Shown: in pieces, positions 1 to 13,320 of the stretch
Position numbering within the stretch: the first letter of the stretch is position 1
Layout of the letters: the number at the start of each line of letters is the position of its first letter
Assembly (NCBI RefSeq): GCF_036588685.1
Contig: NC_086376.1
Coordinates: 10,555,911 to 10,619,910 of the forward strand
DNA from: Mytilus trossulus
Taxonomy: Eukaryota; Mollusca; Bivalvia; Mytilida; Mytilidae
Direction of reading: 5' to 3'
DNA length: 64,000 nucleotides
The notes under the pieces: model-generated
Seen by the model: the letters and a program-made list of their open reading frames with translations, nothing else
The model's database searches: none
Told to the model about the DNA's origin: nothing
Program-made: the position numbers and the translations under genes

Positions 1-495
1 GAGCGGTATTTCCAGCCATGCATGCTTTGTGGGGTAACTGGGCATCACCAATGTAGTCTGTTTTTTGTAAAGTTTTATATTGAATGTCTGTATTATAGGG
101 AGCAGTATTTCCAGCCATGCATGCTTTGTGGGGGAACTGGGCACCACCAATGTAGTCTGTTTTTTGTAAAGTTTTATAATGAATGTCTGTATTAAAGGGA
201 GCAGTATTTCCAGCCATGCATGCTTTGTGGGGTAACTGGGCACCACCAATGTAGTCTGTTTTTTGTAAAGTTTTATAATGAATGTCTGTATTAAAGGGAG
301 CAGTATTTCCAGCCATGCATGCTTTGTGGGGTAACTGGGCATCACCAATGTAGTCTGTTGTTTTGTAAAGTTTTATAATGAATGTCTGTATTATAGGGAG
401 CAGTATTTCCAGCCATGCATGCTTTGTGGGGTAACTGGGCATCACCAATGTAGTCTGTTTTTTGTAAAGTTTTATATTGAATGTCTGTATTATAG
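1..495 (+). repeat. 99-bp tandem array derived from an SLC17 exon start
   Basis: Five copies start at 1, 100, 199, 298 and 398 (period 99, one of 100), and a sixth at 497 runs into the real exon. Each copy holds an intron-like stretch ending in TATAG or TAAAG, then the first ~50 bases of the transporter exon (CCAGCCATGCATGCTTTG...), then breaks after CCAATG into TAGTCTG. Only the last copy continues into coding sequence. The array runs off the left edge of the window. Confidence 0.9.
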
Positions 496-3400
496 GGAGC
501 AGTATTTCCAGCCATGCATGCTTTGTGGGGGAACTGGGCACCACCAATGGAAAGAAGTAAACTAACAGCTTTTACTTATGCAGGTATAATGTAATAAAAT
601 CTCCCTCTTCATTGGATAGTATAGTTCTAGGTATAGTATTATATATATATTTATTTCTCTTCAATAGATTTACCTAAATCATATAATATATATCAACTAA
701 AATGTTAAAATTTACTGGTACACAATTGTAGCAGGAACCACACAGAAAACTAAATTTTTGTCTTATCCAAACTTTACCATTACATTGTATCACATGAATT
801 TGTTATAATTGCAAGAAAAAATAGTGCATTTCTTAAAATTTTCAAACAATTCAAAATATGAGAATTCAGGCTTCAATCAAGATGAGATTGTTTTGTTACA
901 AAGTTTTTCTCTCATAATTTTACAAATTTTAGGAAATCTAAAAAAAATAATCATTTGTACATGTAGTTTTAGGTTCCAAAGGTCTAGAAACATTCTGAGA
1001 CACATTCTTCTTTTATTAATGTCTATAGTGCTTAAAAGAGAGATGACAATTTTACCTTATTCTCTGTCATTTAAGGTACAAGTAATTTTGTAGATGCAGC
1101 ACAAGTCTGGCGCAAATACAAAATTTCAATTCTGGTATCTATGATGAGTTTATTTATATACCAGTACATACATTTAGAATTGTATTAATGGTTTGATTGT
1201 AACCTTTATTTTACAGGAGCACAAGTTGGTAATGTGATAACCTTTCCATTAGCTGCTGTTTTATGTAAATATGGATTTGCAGGAGGCTGGCCGTCAATCT
1301 TTTATGTATTGGGTGAGTTTTTATTCTAGTGTCTTGTTAATTTGTTCTTACTTAACAATAGAAATTTTTTTTTTTTTGAATTATAAAATGATAAGGTATA
1401 AATCCTTCCGAAACAAAATAAGGTTAAATAGATTGTTTACTTGATATTAATTTTGCATGAACCATTGAAGGTAAATTCACTAAAGCAAATCCTTGATATT
1501 ATATTATGATTAAAATACTGATAAACAAAGGTGATGTAAATGCAAGTTATTTTATTTCATTAACATCTATATTATATATGTATACATACAAACGTCCTGA
1601 TTTTTTTTCTATATCATGTAGTTCAATGGTATCAATATTACAACACTTAGCAATTCTGAAAAAAAAGTTATTCTAATGAGGTTGCTTGAACTTGAATAGT
1701 TGGCATTAAAATATGCATGTACTCATGTAATTAAAGGGAGGGAAATCAGTAAAAAGTAGTCAGAATTATCTGTCAGTATTGCTGGTTAGAAAAATATTTG
1801 TATGTAATTTCAGGCACAGTTAATTTTGTCTGGTTTGTGCTGTGGATGCTTCTAGTCAGTGATAATCCAATGGAGCATAAAAGAATTTCTAAGATTGAGC
1901 AGGAATATATTGTAATGTCCTTGGCAGAAAGTCGTCATGCTGAAACAGGCAAAGTAAGATAAAAAAAAAAATCATTAGCATTTACACCAATAAATATATA
2001 ACTAAAACAATACACAGAAAACTGAAGACTGAGCAACACAAAACCCACCAGATCCACGGGTACCAGTATACTCAAGTGCTCAGAAAGGGCAACACAAAAC
2101 CCACCAAATCCAGGGCTACCAGTATACTCAAGTGCTCAGAAAGCAGGTCTTGCTCCAAGTTTAGCACCTGTCTTGTTACTCATTGCAAGTAAAATATGTG
2201 ATAGGTTTCATCCAGTGGATGTCACAATTCAAGGGAAAAAGAACATGCTTGTGAACAAGTAGAAATATTCCTGGTCATCTTTGAAACAGATATTTCATAC
2301 AGTCTACAAAATCATAATGACATAAACCTTTAGATGGAATTACTTTAACTCTCCCTTTTGGAATTTTGATGCTGTAACTTCCTTGAAAGCAGTTACCGTC
2401 CATCAAGGAAATCATTCTAGAAAACACAAGCCCTGGAATAATGAGAGAACAAACGCTTGTGCAATGAATGTAGTAATTTAGTTGTTAGATAAAAGAAAAA
2501 AACAGAAACTTCACCGGAGTTGCAATTATTTTAATGGGTAGTTTTATATGTTCACTTTTTTTTTCAATTTACTTCTGTTTTTCCAATGACTCATGTGCTA
2601 ACATTTTTATAAAAGATGGATTTGTGTTTTTAGGACTTAGATGTCCCATGGAAGAGTATACTGACATCACTACCAGTTCTAGCAATAGTTGTATCTAATA
2701 TAACATCTGACTGGGGAGCCTACACATTACTAACAAATATACCAACATACATGAGTGAAGTCTTAAAACTGGATATAACATCAGTAAGTTTACCCAAAGT
2801 TAAGATTAGCTTACATGCATGGATATTATGATTCAATATTACCTCTGTAAGTTACGCCAAATTATCTGATCAATCTTTGAAATTTTATGAAGTTTTGAAA
2901 CTGGATATTATTTCTGTTAGCATTTATTATATTAACTTATATCATTGGTTGCAATGAATTACATTGATTTCCCAGTTAAAGAAACCTTGATAATTTCACA
3001 TGTGAAATAAACACGATTATTTCACTCTCTGACGTCATGCAACAATAGTCCTAGTCAAGACATTGTTAAAGACAGATCAAACAAATTGTGAATACATAGA
3101 AAAAAGATATAGTTCCTTGCATGTTTTTACATTGATTTCTTTAAAAAAAAGAAAAGCCATTTCCCAATGTTATAAAAAGAATAACTAATTAAGAATTCAA
3201 ATATCAAAAAATATATTCAACTTGTGACCGAACAACACTGATAATTAACTCATGCGCTACAAGCATTCGTGAATTAATGTGTTGTTTGGTCAGTTGTTGA
3301 TTTTTTTTCTCAATTTGAATTCTTCAATTAGTTATTCTATAAATACATAATAGTGAATTATTCCCAAAATAATTTTCCAATATTCCATACTTGATGGTGA

Positions 3401-5452
3401 AGTATTTATAAAGGCCATCTTTTGCAATTCTACAACGTCTTGCAAGCATGTCAAGAGTAAAAATTTATCATTAACCTGCATACAAGAAAAACCACATTGA
3501 AAACATGAACATGTAAAGTGAATCACATGCTTTGTGTACACTCCTAACACTAAGTATATAAGGTAAACATTGTCAGTTGTGATACAATTTAAAAGCCATC
3601 AAGACGACAATTAGACAAAAAGAACTGATCAAATGTGTGTCATAGAAAAAGGGGGCTCTTTTTCTCTTTTGATAAAATTGATTTCCTTGAAGGATATTAT
3701 GTTATATGCTATTTCTTGTACATTTTACATGTTTGAACAATTGTGTTTTTTAGAATGGACTTTACTCAGCTTTACCATATGTAGCCTTCTGGGCAATGAT
3801 TAACATTGCTGGTTGGATGGCAGATTTCTTCAGGGAAAGACGTTTTATGAATACAACTATGACAAGAAAAATATTTGATTCTTTTGGTAAGCTTATAAAT
3901 GTAAAAATAATGATATTTGGTGTAGTTTCATTGAAAGAAAACACATAAAAACTACTACATGGTAGATAAAAAATGAAAAAATATAATGTTGTCCTTCTAC
4001 TGTCAATATTGTGTGCTAGCCTGTGGTATACATATGTTGATCATTTGAAAGAAAGAAAACATGACTTAATGATAAGTTATGTATAGATAAGTTACAAATG
4101 TTGATAGATTAGAATTGAAAACTCAAACAGAACAGAAATTTGTCAGAGACAACCATCAAACCAAAGAGCAGAAAACCGCCCAAGGCAACAAGTGGGTCTA
4201 CAACACAGCAAGAAAACCCCACACCTGTAGGTGAGATTCAGCTGGCCCCTAAACAAAAAAGGTCAGGTTATGGGATGCCACAATAAATCTGAAACGTTCT
4301 GAAACAAAATGAACAGAAATTATGAATCATTTATGTTTTGTTTGTTACATTTAGATTGCTACTCCATGACCCCAAACAAATCTGTGACATAAAGGGCAAA
4401 TCTAGAACCTCTATGACTTGGGGGACCATGAAATGAAAATTATGAAAATTAAAAAGTTATTTGTTTATATGAACGGGATTTGGGTGGGAGAGAGAATAGG
4501 GTGTAGCAGTTCTTTTGTTTTGTTTTTGTTGTGTTATGTAGCCAAAAAAATGCTTATTGCACAAATAAAATGCTTTGCAATAGTTCCATAAAGTACATGC
4601 TTTTATTTCAGGTAAAATTGTACCAGCACTAATGTTGATTTGTTTAGGATATGTCGACTGTACCACTCCTACTCTTGCTATAGTATTGCTCATCCTTGCT
4701 GTCAGTCTGACAGGGTTCCAGTACAGTGGCTTCCTTATCAATCATGTGGATATAGCCCCACCCTATGCTGGTATATTGTTTGGAATCAGTAACTCTATAG
4801 CTTCAGTAACTGGATTTATATCACCTTCAGTTGTAGGTGCTATCACTAATGAGGTAAGGAATAAATATGAATAATGTAATAATTAATCCAGGCTCAGTGC
4901 TAAGAAGCATGCAATTTTAAATGATGAAAATTCTACAAAAAGTGAATTTGAGATAAAGTTGTATGATAGAGATGTATAATTATTTGAATAACTATAACAC
5001 TGTTAATTTTACTACATATTTTTAAAATTATATGATTTTAAACCTGTGCATTTTATTGAATTTGTATTACATAATTAACCGATAACAAAATATTTTTTTA
5101 TGTACAGGAAAGTTTTGATTTTAAGAAAAAAATGTCTTTTATCAATTATTAGTTACATCCTGATTCATTAGTGGATTGTTACTGAGTAGATTATTGATAA
5201 TTCAATGTCCCTTTAACATTAATTCTTCACATTTTATTTTAATTCTAGGCACAGACACGAGATGAATGGCAGAAAGTGTTTTATATAGCTGCAGCTATTT
5301 ATGCCTTTGGAGCTGTGTTTTACTTAATATTTGGTAGTGGGGAGCTACAAGATTGGGCGAGAGAAAAGAGGGACCTGGAATTAAATGTGGAAATGGAACC
5401 ATTGAAAATGGATGAAGAAAAACCACCTGTGGATAATAATGTTAATATTTGA
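496..5452 (+). CDS. SLC17-family (sialin / vesicular glutamate transporter-like) anion transporter, 3' seven exons
   Basis: This is a major-facilitator-superfamily organic anion/phosphate cotransporter, probably in lysosomal, vesicular or plasma membrane. Exons are 496-583, 1217-1312, 1814-1953, 2634-2783, 3754-3886, 4612-4853 and 5249-5452 (TGA). Every junction is GT/AG and every phase matches, giving 350 residues. Family blocks visible in order are [59 protein letters not shown] and [19 protein letters not shown], with hydrophobic segments throughout and an acidic C-terminal tail. The 5' exons (about the first 150-170 residues in the family) lie outside the window. Introns carry repeats of families W (1995-2470) and R (4130-4262). 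The subfamily, and so the substrate, cannot be fixed from this part; sialin-like is my preference because the C-terminal GSGELQDWA resembles that group. Confidence 0.93.
1995..2480 (-). repeat. Family W dispersed repeat in SLC17 intron
   Basis: Reverse-orientation copy of the family also seen at 31705, 37076 and 49427. It contains a local duplication of about 56 bp (CAACACAAAACCCACC at 2034 and again at 2090) and the downstream module with ACACAAGCCCTGGAAT. Confidence 0.7.
3177..3342. repeat. Intronic imperfect hairpin
   Basis: AGAATAACTAATTAAGAATT at the left is answered by AATTCTTCAATTAGTTATTC at the right, and GACCGAACAACAC by GTGTTGTTTGGTC, around a short AT-rich centre. Probably a small fold-back MITE remnant. 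Confidence 0.6.
4130..4262 (-). repeat. Family R dispersed repeat, diverged copy
   Basis: Read in reverse it begins TTTAGGGGCCAGCTGAA and continues like the copies at 5911 and 35268 (bounded by GTTGTAGACCCACTTGTTG and GGTTGTCTCTGACA). Lies in the intron before the sixth visible exon of the transporter. Confidence 0.6.
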
Positions 5453-5685
5453 AAAACTAAATGTTCGTTATATTATTTAAATCTAGCTCTTCATGCTCTA
5501 AGAAGTAGTATAAAATGCTAGATCTAGGAAGAAGTAATCATGCTCGATCATCTTCATGTTTTAAGGTTAAAGGGTAAAGGTCCTAGAGGGAAATGCACAC
5601 ATTATCAGCTGATTTCAATATCAATTATATGTAGGAAGTTCCAATTGCATAATTCATTCATGAGTTTTGCACTTGTCTATATTGA

Positions 5686-5691
5686 AATAAA
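5686..5691 (+). terminator. Candidate SLC17 polyadenylation signal
   Basis: AATAAA about 235 bases after the stop codon, followed by a T-rich stretch. Other AATAAA hexamers lie further downstream in AT-rich sequence, so the real site may be later. Confidence 0.4.
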
Positions 5692-5910
5692 CTGTAGTTA
5701 GTATGCTTTAATACATTTTGACATAATTGCATGTTGTTCTAATTTTATTTTGAGGTACAGCAATCTTGTATATTTAGAGAATGCTATTTAGTGTATATGC
5801 TATGCAACATATTGGGATTAAAAATAAGAAATATTTTAATAGGAAACTTAAACCTTAACCCTTGTTTAGAAAAAAGTCATATAAGTCGAAGTAAGTAGTG
5901 TGTGAAAGAA

Positions 5911-6050
5911 TACGCCTCCGGGTGCGGGAATTTCTCGCTACATTGAAGACCTGTTGGTGACCTTCTGCTGTTGTTTTTTTATTTGGTCGGGTTGTTGTCA
6001 CTTTGACACATTCCCTATTTCCATTCTCAATTTTATGAATTCAGTCAGCC
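5911..6050 (+). repeat. Family R dispersed repeat
   Basis: Starts CGCCTCCGGGTGCGGGAATT and ends TCCATTCTCAATTTT; nearly the same 130 bases occur at 35284-35406 on the same strand. Confidence 0.8.
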
Positions 6051-7455
6051 TAGGGTAAACAAATAAGTACTTAGTTATGTCTCTTGAAATTGTATTAACG
6101 TTGTTATACATGTATGCCTCTTGCTTTCTTGTTATATTTGATAATTGGTACATATACTGTATATTTTTTTTTCAAAGTTTGTTTTTATTATTTAAATAGT
6201 TTTATGCCACACCCAGATCATTGAAACTTGACAAATAAGGTTTGCAAAAATATCATAAATAAAAGATTTCTAAAAAAGAAACCATTAGGAAGATATATGC
6301 TGATTTCATAAAGTTTTATAAAGCATTTAGAAAAAATGATTTATTTATTTGTGCAATAATATAATTGTGCCATATTTATGAAAAATTATATTTTATTATA
6401 ATACTTTAATGTTAATGACTTAATGTATATATACACTTATTAATGTGTGTTATGATTTGCTAAGAACAGTACAATTCTAATTTATAGATTTTTTTTCATC
6501 ACTGCCAAATCATGCATATATTTCAGGTCAACATTAATCATCATAGAGTAGTTCTCATATTATTTAACCAACTCTCATCATAATTGTATATGGTGTAAGT
6601 TAGGATAAGCTACATTTATTCTGACAATTTTCACAATTGTTATTCCCAATTTAAACAATGTGATAATAACTATTGTTTGAATAGTGATGTAGATTTTTAA
6701 GGTTCAATATTTTATTATAGTCTCACCACGTACAATTACATATATTTACACAATGAAATATTCATACAGGTACATAAAACATGCATGTATTTCAAAAAAC
6801 TTAAATTGACATTGTATGTGCCAATCTTATAAAATTTATGAGAGACTACAAGTAATATTAAAAAACAATTTGAGATTGAACATATTATATACAATATATT
6901 TATTTGCTCAAGAATATCATTAAAATACATTCACTTGAGGTACAGTTGTTCATAACAGACAGGTTTTGTGTGAAATAATTATTATGCAACATCATCATTA
7001 TCATTGCTGTTACAATGCAAAAATTTTTAAAGTTGTTATTTTTGGAAATTCTTCCCTTATTTACCCTCGTTTGTTGACATTGTTTACAAAAATTTACTTC
7101 AGTTAGCATTTTTTATTAGATCATTACTGGTATATCTTGAAGATTATTTTTTATTGTTATTGTACAAATATACATTATTTTATTATCGTCAGTAAATCTG
7201 AAAATACTTTTAAACCTGAATTGTTCAGCTTTTGTTTTATTGTTGATATTGACATTTTATTGTATTATCATTTATTTATATATTTACGAGACCAATAATG
7301 AAGTAGTTCAACCCTGTAAATGTGCTACTTGTTACGAGATACAGCCTATTCTTGTCATTTCATCATACTAAGTAGAAAATGTCTTGCATCTGTTTTATTT
7401 TAAAATAATTAGGAATTTTTATTTTGAAAATATTTTTTTTAATCCATTCATGTAA
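6051..7455. other. AT-rich intergenic or 3' UTR sequence, no gene seen
   Basis: Low-complexity AT-rich DNA with many short open frames on both strands but no recognisable protein, splice-consistent exon or repeat family. Part could be a long 3' UTR of the transporter. Confidence 0.6.
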
Positions 7456-7832
7456 TTATACCCTACACAACGGGGTGTGGAGTGTATAATATTTTGACCC
7501 TTCCGTCCGTCTTTCCTTCAGTCCGTCCCTCAGTCTGTCAGTCCTGTTTCTTGTCATCGCAACTCCTCTCCAACCTCATTACAGAATTTCACTAATCCTT
7601 TTTAGATGAAAAGGACATATTATGTTTTTGTGGATATCGACAGGAAATTATGATTCAATATTTTTTATAGGAGTTACGCCCCTTCGAACTTATTTACTTT
7701 AATGTACTACTGCAAGAGTTTGTCATCACAACTCCTCTGAAACTACACAACAGAATTTCATGAAACCTTTTAAGATAATAAGGTTATACTATGTAGATGT
7801 GCATATGGACAGGAAATTACGATTCAATTTTT

Positions 7833-9780
7833 TATACGACCGCAAATTTTGAAAAATTTTTCGTCGTATATTGCTATCACGTTGGCGTCGTCGTCGTCGT
7901 CGTCGTCCGAATACTTTTAGTTTTCGCACTCTTACTTAAGTAAAAGTGAATAGAAATCTATGAAATTTTAACACAAGGTTTATGACCATAAAAGGAAGGC
8001 TGGTATTGATTTTGGGAGTTTTGGTCCCAATATTTTAGGAATTAGGGGCCAAAAAGGGCCCAAATAAGCATTTTCTTGGTTTTCGCACTATAACTTTAGT
8101 TTAAGTTAATAGAAATCTATGAAATTTTGACACAAGGTTTATGACCACAAAAGAAAGGATGGGATTGATTTTGGGAGTTTTGGTTTCAACAGTTTAGGAA
8201 TTAGGGGCCAAAAAAGGGCCCAAATAAGCATTATTCTTGGTTTTCGCACAATAACTTTAGTTAAAGTAAATAGAAATCAATGAAATTTAAACACAATGTT
8301 TATGACCACAAAAGGAAGGTTGGTATTGATTTTGGGAGTTTCGGTCCCAACAGTTTAGGAATTAGGGGCCAAAAAGGGACCCAAATAAGCATTTTTCTTG
8401 GTTTTCGCACCATAGCGTTAGTATAAGTAAATAGAAATCTATGAAATTTAAACACAAGGTTTATGACTATAAAAGGAAGGTTGGTATTGATTTTGGGAGT
8501 TTTGGTCCCAACAGTTAAGGAAAAAGGGGCCCAAAGGGTCCAAAATTAAACTTTGTTTGATTTCATCAAAATTGAATAATTGGGGTTCTTTAATATGCCG
8601 AATCTAACTGTGTATGTAGATTCTTAATTTTTGGTCCCGTTTTCAAATTGGTCTACATTAAGGTCCAAAGGGTCCAAAATTAAACTTAGTTTGATTTTAA
8701 CAAAAATTGAAACCTTGGGGTTCTTTGATATGCTGAATCTAAAAATGTACTTAGATTTTTGATTATTGGCCCAGTTTTCAAGTTGGCCCAAATCGAGGTC
8801 CAAAATTAAACATTGTTTGATTTCATCAAAAATTGAATAATTGGGGTTCTTTGATATGCCAAATCTAACTGTGTATGTAGATTCTTAATTGTTGGTCCAG
8901 TTTTAAAATTGGTCTAAATTAAAGTTCAAAGGGTCCAAAATTAAACTAAGTTTGATTTTAACAAAAATCAAATTCTTGGGCCTCTTTGATATGCTGAATC
9001 TAAACATGTACTTAGATTTTTGATTATGGGCCCAGTTTTCAAGTTGGTCCAAATCAGGATCTAAAATTATTATATTAAGTATTGTGCAATAGCAAGTCTT
9101 TTCAATTGCACAGTATTGTGCAATGGCAAGAAATATCTTATTTCACAATATTGTGAAATAGCAATTTTTTTTTTAATTAAGAGTTATCTTTCTTTGTCCA
9201 GTAAAGTAAGCAAGAAATATCTGCAAGAATTTTTTTTAGTTGGAGTTATCTTTCTTTGTCCAGAATCAGCTTAAATCTTTGTTATATACAATATACAATG
9301 TATATTCACTTTTTACTACCAACTGATAAATTTAAATAATCTTTACCATTCAGTGATAACAAGCAGTTTTTTTACATCTTAATATTTTATGATGTATTTA
9401 AATGAGTAGTAATTGTTGCAAACTCCATTAGAATATCTTAATTGAAATTAGTTTTGGAATAAGGGAAAGGGGGATGTGATTAAAAAATTGGGTTCAATTT
9501 TTCTCATTTGAAATTTCATAAATAAAAAGAAAATTTCTTCAAACATTTTTTTGAGAGGATTAATATTCAACAGCATAGTGAATTGCTCTAAGAGAAAACA
9601 AAAATTTTAAGTTCATTTGAATACATTCATTCTGTGTCAGAAACCTATGCTGTGTCAACTATTTAATCACAATCCAAATTTAGAGCGGACTCCAGCTTGA
9701 ATGTTGTGTCCATACTTGCCCCAACTGTTCAGGGTTCAACCTCTGCGGTCGTATAAAGCTACGCCCTGGGGAGCATCTGG
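7833..9780 (+). mobile_element. Core-repeat element N with (CGT)n, inserted in Q
   Basis: Left end TATACGACCGCA; near the right end TGCGGTCGTATA, followed by AGCTACGCCCTGGGGAGCAT and the resumption of Q at TTTTTCTAGGAG. Inside are a (GTC)n tract at 7885-7907, four ~158-bp units holding TTTTCGCAC and GGGGCCAAAAAGGGCCC (7917-8530), and ~140-180 bp units with GGGGTTCTTTGATATGC (8540-9060). The Q copies show the uninterrupted sequence, which fixes the ends. Confidence 0.75.
9070..9170. repeat. Short palindromes around TTGCACAATATTGTGCAA
   Basis: Three nearby elements of the form ATTGTGCAAT / TTTCACAATATTGTGAAAT separated by short spacers, inside element N. Each can form a small stem. Confidence 0.5.
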
Positions 9781-10200
9781 TTTTTCTAGGAGTTACTACT
9801 TTTTGAACTTTTTTCTTTAAGGTACAAATTCAACAGTTTGTAATCTCAACTCCTCTGAAACCACACAACAGAATTTCATGAAACATTGAAGATAATAAGG
9901 ACATACTATGTAGATGAGCACATCGACAGGAAATGACAATTCAATTTTTCTAGGAGTTATGCCCCTTTGAACTTATTTGCTTCAATGAACTTCTGCAACA
10001 GTTTGTCATCTCAACTCCTCTGAAACAACACAACAGAATTTTATGAAATTTGTAGATAATAAGGCCATACTATGTAGATGTGCATATTGACAGGAAATTA
10101 TTATTTAATATTTTTTCTTATACAATTTTTTTTTTACACTTATTTAACTTCTCCAATGACAATGTGGAGACGTGGGGTAGGTGAGTGTGCTCACTAAGGT

Positions 10201-13020
10201 TCTTTAATTGGATATTATTTAACTGGGAGTTAAGGCATTTGATTAAACAGATATGAAGAATGTTGGAATGTTTTCGATCAAAAGGGAGAACCATTTAAAA
10301 AAGTGTTCATTTGTAGAATGGAAAATAATTTTTATAACAATAATATTTTAATTAAAATAGAAATGCTTCAGGCATCTTTACAATACACTTGTGAATTTAT
10401 TTTATAGATAATATTAAAATATTTGCTACTTGTTTATTTTTTTTGCATATTTGTATAAATGCTTAGTTTGCAGAGCATGAAAATTGTAAGACAAAATCAA
10501 TGGATAGTGTGTGTTTCAGTTCGCACATATCAATTTATCTTTGCATGGCAAGATTTTTTTTGTATCTGGATAACAGTTATTCTGATTTTGTTGAGAAATA
10601 GCCAAGACTTGTCACCCATCACGTAATTAACATTTTCTTGCCTGTGTTTTTGCTAGTATAAGGAATTGTTATATTGCAAAACTTGTAGTTAAATATTATT
10701 TTGCATCCATTCTCATCATGAAATTATGCGCATGCTTTCATTAACTTGGAATAGTAAATATTTTCATTATGATGTAAAATTCAGGTTTACCCAGATTTGA
10801 CTGTTCAATGACCATAGAAATGTAATAATTTGAGGAGTGATAGTACTGTGTCCAGTGGACACATATTGTAGTTAGTCATATTTTCTGTACATTTTGATTA
10901 GATAGTTATAGAAGTTTGCTGTTTTATTCTTTTGATTTGTTTTTGTTTTGTTTAATTCATTTGTTTTTTTATAATATTTTCTTTGTTATGGCCTTGCTTA
11001 TTATTTGGGGCTGCAGGCATGCTGTTTACATATCCCGGTAGTTTTATATTGTTACATACTTATTTGTGGCATCTGTAAATATAATGCCAGTTATAATTGT
11101 ATTAGTTGTTATTCTTAAATGATCTATGTAAAGGTTTATATGCAAGTCCTGTTCCTCTCTGTTGAAAGAAGTATTAGGATGGATTGTTAATCTTGTCTTG
11201 CAAAGATGGATTTATCTGTCTTCTAGTGTTATGTTTATGAAACTAAAATTGTAATTACTCTTTATAATCTACAAAATTTATAAGTTTTTATGAAAATATG
11301 CAAGTGATGAACCATGTTGGTTTGTATCTATACCAGAAATCCATAACACTTGAAACTAAATTGATCTAAAAAAAATGTTTCACTTATTAACAATCTGATT
11401 GGTCAGGTGGTCAGTCAGTATTTCTTGAGTTCCAGCATTATGATGTAGGTCAACAAATGATGTGAATATAGTTGTCATGAACTGTAACAGTTTTTGTTTA
11501 AAGTTTGCTTGAAAAAGTGTTTATGAAACTAATATGTTATTTCTGAAATTTGTATACAGTGATGAAAATCCATTTAACATTTACATGTATTTGTTGTCAG
11601 TAAAATTTGAAACAGTTTAAGATCTTCATAATTTTATAGATTATATTTATTCATAATGACTTCAGAATATTTTTAACCATTATTATGGTACTCTTTGCCC
11701 TCCAGTTTCTACAGCTTCTATTGGCTGAAGAACAAATGTTAATGTTTTGCATAATATTAAATGTTTTTATTCATCAGAGTCGACAGATCTTAATGTCTTT
11801 GAAAAAGTCTGAATTGTAATTTTGTTAAAACGAAAATAAGATTTAAGATTTTGGAATAATATTCAACAATTTTCTCCAAAGTAATCAATCTAGATAGAAA
11901 TATATATATATATCATGCTAAATTTTTAATTAGATTAATAGTACATTTTTCAGATCGGTGATGTTAGTTTAGTATATAGTATAACATTTGATTTTATTTA
12001 TAAGTTGAAAATTAATAATGTTTTACACTTTCAATAAAGCATTACAGAAGAAATGAAACAATACACATGATGATTTTGTATCCGACGAGACATTCATATC
12101 AATCTGATGTTACACCATATTCTGTGTCTAAGCTTCACCTACAAGGATCTCTCCATTTTACGTCTTTGTAAGAGCTTCAAGATCCTCAGGTTTTGTTTTT
12201 ATGATACACATCTTTCAAATTTTTCAGACATGCAAAAGCAAGGACATTGAATCTTTATTTTTATCAGATTGCATTTGAATTGCATGTGTTTGTAACACTA
12301 ACATGAAATAATCTGCAAGTAAATATAATTTATTTTTATACAGATCATACATGTGATAATTTCATTTAGTTCAAGATTTAATGCTCTGAATAAATATTTA
12401 CAACACTTTTTTGTTTTATATTTTAAAGAGTTTCAGTGAGTGTAGACCTAAATACAATGTTATGAAATCTTATAAGCCTTTTAATTACTGTTAACGTAGA
12501 AATATACATGCAGGGGTTATTTTGGCTTATTTCGCTATTCTGTTAAATAAGTAAGAATTTCTAATTCACTTAATGCATTTAGAAAGCAAAGATACTTATA
12601 GGAAGTAAACAAATATAGTTAATACACGAATTTGATCCAATCCATAAAGTTTATGCAATGAAATCTCCAACCCACGAAAATTTCAACTTTTACAGTACAA
12701 GTTTTACCTATCACAAGATTTATACAAATTCCATAAGTACGACCCTGGTAATTGGAAGAGTTGTAAAAGAAAGTTTCTCTGATTTTTTTTTTCAAATCAG
12801 AAAGTTCTAAATCAATTTGATTGCATTTATTGATGTCATATGAAGTTTTCTATGGCAATGTCAAAGCAAAAACATTTTGATTTTTATTTGAATGTACACT
12901 GAATTAATTCAATAACCAGCTTCTAAAAATGTCAAGCAAGCCATAGATATGATAATAATAAAGGACACTCTTTGAAAGATTTTACGTAAAGTCATATCTT
13001 ATAGTTGATGTGTTTCCTGC
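10201..13020. other. AT-rich intergenic sequence, nothing recognised
   Basis: No open frame with protein-like composition, no splice-consistent exon and no repeat family could be identified. Contains a short TA run at 11899-11911. Confidence 0.55.
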
Positions 13021-13024
13021 AGTG

Positions 13025-13110
13025 ATAGTTTATAACCCGGATTTGGTTTTTTTTCAATCAATTTATGACTTGAACAGCAATATACTACTGATGCCTTTAT
13101 TTATACTTTG
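13025..13110 (+). repeat. Family V fragment
   Basis: TAACCCGGATTTGG through CTACTGATGCCTTTATTTAT matches the 3' part of the family V copies at 39790-39880 and 42270-42350. Confidence 0.6.
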
Positions 13111-13320
13111 AGATTCAATGGTGTATTCAACATTTTGAAAAAAGTTGGCAATACAGCTTGTGCTTTTTTGAGAAGTGTTTCATATGGTTATGTGATAGCT
13201 AGCCACCTTGATGGAGCGGAGTCTAAGAATATAAAGTAGAAGCATGTTCAGCTCAAAGCCTTTAGTAGCATAATTCAAATCTCTGGAAGATATAACTTCA
13301 AGTATAATTGCTGATTTTGT

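Larger units (their letters stand above)
7461..10200 (+). mobile_element. Core-repeat element Q (split by element N)
   Basis: Head TACCCTACACAACGGGGTG is followed by a CCGT/CAGT-rich microsatellite, then ~165-bp core repeats containing CATCACAACTCCTCTGAAAC and GACAGGAAATTA (7550-7832 and 9781-10135), and a tail GTGGAGACGTGGGGTAGGTG near 10165. No coding capacity is visible. The architecture resembles the pearl-type and Helentron-like nonautonomous elements described from bivalves (family knowledge, not verified here). Confidence 0.7.

Noticed and set aside
1..495. CRISPR-like regular repeats
   Set aside because: The units are contiguous 99-bp tandem copies without unique spacers, in a eukaryotic gene, and are clearly derived from the adjacent exon.
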